Of a stretch of 17,117 bases of DNA, positions 15,001 through 17,117 are shown piece after piece. The DNA lies in the NCBI GenBank assembly GCA_030620455.1, contig JAUXEQ010000008.1, positions 1-17,117 of the forward strand. Direction: 5' to 3'. The stretch comes from a bacterium (GTDB lineage: Bacteria > UBP14 > UBA6098 > B30-G16). Every line of letters starts with the position of its first letter. Positions within the stretch are counted from its first letter, which is position 1. Below the pieces are notes generated by a model. It was not told where the DNA came from. It was given only the letters and a program-made list of their open reading frames with translations, and made no database searches. The translations under genes were made by a program, and so were the position numbers.

Positions 15001-17117
15001 GTTGAGGTTCAGGTTGTGTTAGCTGTGGATTCCCTTGGAAATAGGAGCACCAGCGGGGATATTTGGCAATTTACAATCGATATTTCGCCACCTGTTTGGT
15101 TTGATACTGATCCTCCCCCGGATACTTTCCTATCCTCGGCAACGCCAGTTATAACTTTGGGCGTAATCGACTCCCTATCTGGCGTCGACACAGCCACTTT
15201 TGCAGTAAGAGTTAACGGCACAGATTACACAGGATCAGATGCCGGAATAAGCTACACAACACCGTATTTTACACTTGACCTTGGCACAATGGGGTTTTCG
15301 TTTAGTGATGACGACACGGTGGAGTTCTGTTTTGATTCTGTTGCTGACTATGCTCGATATTGCGGAAAAAATTACCTCTATCCCGACAGTTGTTTCAATT
15401 ACTACATAGACCTTTCCGGTCCCGTTGCACAACTTGTTTTCCCCGATTCAGGAGCATTTTTCGGTTGCCGTTCGGGAACGCTGATGATAACGATAACAGA
15501 CAATTTCGCCGTAGATACAACAACGATTCGGCTTTCCGTGGATGGAATAACATATTCTCTTTCACACTCTGAGCTATGGTTTTCCGGGGATACTCTATAT
15601 TTCACACCCTCGACACCCTTCGAACATGGAGACACAATTGTCATACAACTTACCAATGCTGACGATCTGGCTGGGAATTCGCTTACATCTGGCGGACCGT
15701 GGAATATCATAATAGATCTTGAAGGACCAGAGATTACCTCGATTGTGCCACCTTCAGGATCGTTCTTGATATCCACATCGGATACGATAACAGCAACAAT
15801 AGTAGATTCCGGAGCCGGTGTGGATTCGAGTTCACTGAGGATTTATGTGGCGGATACGCTTGTTAGTATTGGTTATTTCTATAATTCAATAACAGGTAGA
15901 ATAGTGTTTATCCCTAACAATGCAGGATTTACATTTTCGTCGGGAGAATCTTTAAGGATTTGTTTTGGTGGTAGTGATCTCGTTAAAGTTGACTACTGTG
16001 GACCTAATATCGGAGACACAACTTGTGCAACTTACATATTCGACCTCGAGGGTCCTGTCGCTTCTTATATCGAGCCATTCGATAGCGCATATACATCCTG
16101 TGACGATCAAAAAATCCTTGTAAAACTAACCGACGACTTTGCAGTAGCAACTGCATCGATAAACCTTCGAGTTAACGGCGTAAACTATGTAATAACCGAT
16201 CCTGAATTAACATACACAGACGATTCGCTATTGATATTCACGCCTTCCAGTGCATATCCCGAGGGAGAGATAACCGTTACTTTATGGGGTGTAGTGGATC
16301 ATGTGGGCAACGCAATGGATAGCGATTCGTTGGTTTTCATATTCTTCACCGATTATTCTCCTCCATATATAACATCGTTAAGCCCAGTTATGGGAAACAT
16401 TTTCACTGCTACACCAACATTTAGGATTGGGCTTGCGGATGCCGGTTCAGGCATTTTCGATTCATCGATCGTAATATCGTTAAACGGGATCCCGTTATCT
16501 CTGAGTTCCGGTTGCCTTGAATGGGACGATAGCATTGCCACATTAACACCTCTCGATTGCGGAATTAGCTTCGAAGATGGTGATACGCTCAGATTGTGCA
16601 TTATAGCCAAGGACAAACCGGATTTCTGCTCATCTAACGAAATGACATATACATGCTGGAATTACAATTTTTCGACCAGAGGACCAGCTGTTACTGTAAT
16701 CGAGCCTTTGGACGGAATTGTTTCTGCCTGTGAGGACCAAGGAATTATATTTAAAATAACCGACGGCAACGGTGTAGATGCATCGACTATAGTACTCTCG
16801 GTTAATGGCACGGATTACGATACTACTGACAGCGAACTCACGTTCCACGATGATACGTTAAAATTTGCTCCTTCAACAGACTGGTCGGATGGCGATACAG
16901 TAGTAATAATTCTGAAATCCGCCGACGACATGCTTGGCGTCGTAAGTCCAGATGTCCCTGAGACAGTTGTCTATTACATAGATCTTTCACCACCTTATGT
17001 CGATGACGTTATACCTCCTGCTATGACAGCTTTCGCATCTGGTGATTCAATTATAACAATTATTCTCATCGATGACATTGCAGGAGTTAATCCTTTCAGC
17101 ATAATACTGAGTATTGG
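12070..17117 (+). CDS. Giant exported protein of alternating Ig-like repeats (3' end outside window)
   Basis: An open frame of 1682 complete codons runs to the window edge without a stop. Residues 1-22 are a signal peptide ending VFAGTVFA. All that follows is tandem Ig-like beta modules of 101-138 residues, joined by 'ID-x-SPP' or 'ID-L-x-GP' linkers. Common elements are GVD-SSI-x-x-x-VNG, D-DTL-x-F-TPS and F-DGDTV. Aspartate and threonine are abundant, as in secreted adhesins. No enzyme motif, transmembrane helix or sorting domain is seen, but the C-terminus is missing. The ribosome site is poor (AAAGGG at 12048-12053, 16 bases upstream), so translation may be coupled to the phosphatase gene ending at 12045. 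Placed after a PorP/SprF-OmpA protein, it is most simply read as a T9SS-exported surface adhesin or fibre, by analogy with SprB beside SprF. The function is inferred. Confidence 0.85.
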   Translation, partial: MTSKLYIFGLLSILVFAGTVFADTPGPYASMTQPLPASWSGCTLQVIKIVIKDSTDDIDTSSIEIRVAGLKYDWGDTQLEWDGDSVLTFTPDSVFSNKDTVLVELLAADDIDGNPLQGAPRSWKFYIDLDFPYFVASTRHPSPDETVCDDVDSIAIKVVDTTSGIPLDGVCMCFNSYWFTCPDERSSGFCWQPTVDTNIVYRDSIFFLRWDHLINNGYFNDEDSIEVCLRKAVDKVGVGAPDIGAVCGPHWFDTTDTDQCWTFLRDCEGPRSLLVFPSDNDTFACDSIVIRFVDYSAIDTTNIQIFVTGGGIPYISTSDVFNANSTGDTAFYIGNLPEGTVAVHIIRTRDVEGNWRTSHPWWYFYVDKTPPIVSNPYPPINGVAATSVPLISLDISDVRTKVDSSSIELEVDGTIYDLSDTALSWDGATLEFSSTVAGISFSHNDTVKVCLDEACDIVKDELCGPNCIETPYCWEFTIDIVGPDAELVSPPESTYSACDDQDLILRIFDSNGVDSFSIVLDVDSVTYDSLNNFTYRNDTLVFTPPFPWTDGQSVYWELKEAKDLYGNPLSTSISGIFFIDLSPPKVLDIKPAEWTVFGPSYITCIFEIVDSGAGVDPSTAEINVNGHTYSYPSGFTWDGLHLGFDLCSTGLSFTDGETVLVCLEIGDSIDSNYCGPNIADTCIRYTTDLQGPFAEMLFPPDSSVTACYDSIVKIIITDPNKIDTTSIEISIDGVTYTLDSSEVFLRGDTVIYRPSTAFSHGDTVNVEVLAAKDTLGNPIDSGYAWTFLVDIEPPILANYFPLNGEAIASASPTIRMWLEDSPAGVDTLSINIRINGILFHWSSAGMSWSSGVMIFSTADVGLTFGDAETVEVCLVSVTDLVPISLCGANAYAPDSCWKFTIDLMGPASELILPDDGSYSSCDSQEIRVRIFDIEGIFADSTAIRINDDTLRAWLGELVTFGDTAIYIPTSAFSDGEVVEVQVVLAVDSLGNRSTSGDIWQFTIDISPPVWFDTDPPPDTFLSSATPVITLGVIDSLSGVDTATFAVRVNGTDYTGSDAGISYTTPYFTLDLGTMGFSFSDDDTVEFCFDSVADYARYCGKNYLYPDSCFNYYIDLSGPVAQLVFPDSGAFFGCRSGTLMITITDNFAVDTTTIRLSVDGITYSLSHSELWFSGDTLYFTPSTPFEHGDTIVIQLTNADDLAGNSLTSGGPWNIIIDLEGPEITSIVPPSGSFLISTSDTITATIVDSGAGVDSSSLRIYVADTLVSIGYFYNSITGRIVFIPNNAGFTFSSGESLRICFGGSDLVKVDYCGPNIGDTTCATYIFDLEGPVASYIEPFDSAYTSCDDQKILVKLTDDFAVATASINLRVNGVNYVITDPELTYTDDSLLIFTPSSAYPEGEITVTLWGVVDHVGNAMDSDSLVFIFFTDYSPPYITSLSPVMGNIFTATPTFRIGLADAGSGIFDSSIVISLNGIPLSLSSGCLEWDDSIATLTPLDCGISFEDGDTLRLCIIAKDKPDFCSSNEMTYTCWNYNFSTRGPAVTVIEPLDGIVSACEDQGIIFKITDGNGVDASTIVLSVNGTDYDTTDSELTFHDDTLKFAPSTDWSDGDTVVIILKSADDMLGVVSPDVPETVVYYIDLSPPYVDDVIPPAMTAFASGDSIITIILIDDIAGVNPFSIILSI
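12136..17117 (+). repeat. Protein-level repeat array: (B-A)x8 Ig-like modules
   Basis: Module boundaries were set at the end of each linker. Type B: 12136-12465, 12880-13182, 13519-13821, 14146-14451, 14788-15093, 15424-15729, 16057-16365, 16687-16995. Type A: 12466-12879, 13183-13518, 13822-14145, 14452-14787, 15094-15423, 15730-16056, 16366-16686, and 16996 onward (cut). Type B opens with P-x-x-x-x-x-x-CDDQ and most carry D-x-x-GNP before the linker; it has one conserved cysteine. Type A has three: VCL, then CGPN, then CW before the linker. The modules have diverged well beyond DNA-level identity, so this is an old expansion and not a recent duplication. Confidence 0.85.

Noticed and set aside
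12136..17117. DNA-level tandem repeat or recombination hotspot in the giant gene
   Set aside because: The modules resemble each other in protein but no long identical DNA stretches are apparent by eye, so recent repeat expansion is not supported.

Overview
The window comes from an AT-rich, diderm (two-membrane) bacterium of, or close to, the Fibrobacteres-Chlorobi-Bacteroidetes (FCB) supergroup. It is probably an uncultured lineage that I cannot name. Three things support this: a C-terminal sorting domain of the type IX secretion system (T9SS) kind on one protein, a PorP/SprF-like outer-membrane barrel joined to OmpA peptidoglycan-binding domains, and a run of signal-peptide-bearing beta-rich proteins carrying 'ATDGYDPGLD' and 'GWNLVSLP' modules, which I associate with FCB and neighbouring candidate phyla. 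Apart from one glutamate racemase and one histidine-phosphatase-family protein, every gene encodes an envelope or secreted product.

Layout. Bases 1-114 hold the start of a minus-strand outer-membrane-type protein, separated by a 500-base divergent intergenic region from the plus-strand genes. Bases 617-7107 hold what looks like a duplicated two-gene cassette. The first gene of each copy is a DUF5683-like exported protein (617-1474 and 5098-5763). The second is a secreted protein with a shared N-terminal beta domain (1783-4962 and 5983-7107). The long partner has cohesin-like, Ig-like and GWNLVSLP modules; the short one ends in a T9SS type A-like sorting domain. MurI follows (7282-8097), then a 370-base gap.

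Bases 8469-17117 are the most interesting part. A PorP/SprF-like barrel fused to two intact OmpA domains (8469-11261) is followed by a histidine phosphatase family protein with a substituted catalytic acid (11365-12045). After it comes the start of a giant exported protein (12070 to beyond the window end), at least 1682 residues long. Behind its signal peptide it consists entirely of two Ig-like module types in strict alternation: eight of type B and eight of type A, the last cut by the window edge. Each pair has a conserved four-cysteine signature. In Bacteroidetes, PorP/SprF proteins are commonly encoded beside giant T9SS-exported surface proteins such as SprB, so I infer a surface-adhesin export and anchoring locus. 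In this reading the barrel docks the giant protein at the outer membrane and its OmpA domains tie the assembly to peptidoglycan.

No tRNA, rRNA, CRISPR array, insertion sequence or phage gene is visible. Regulatory calls are weak because promoter consensus for this lineage is unknown.
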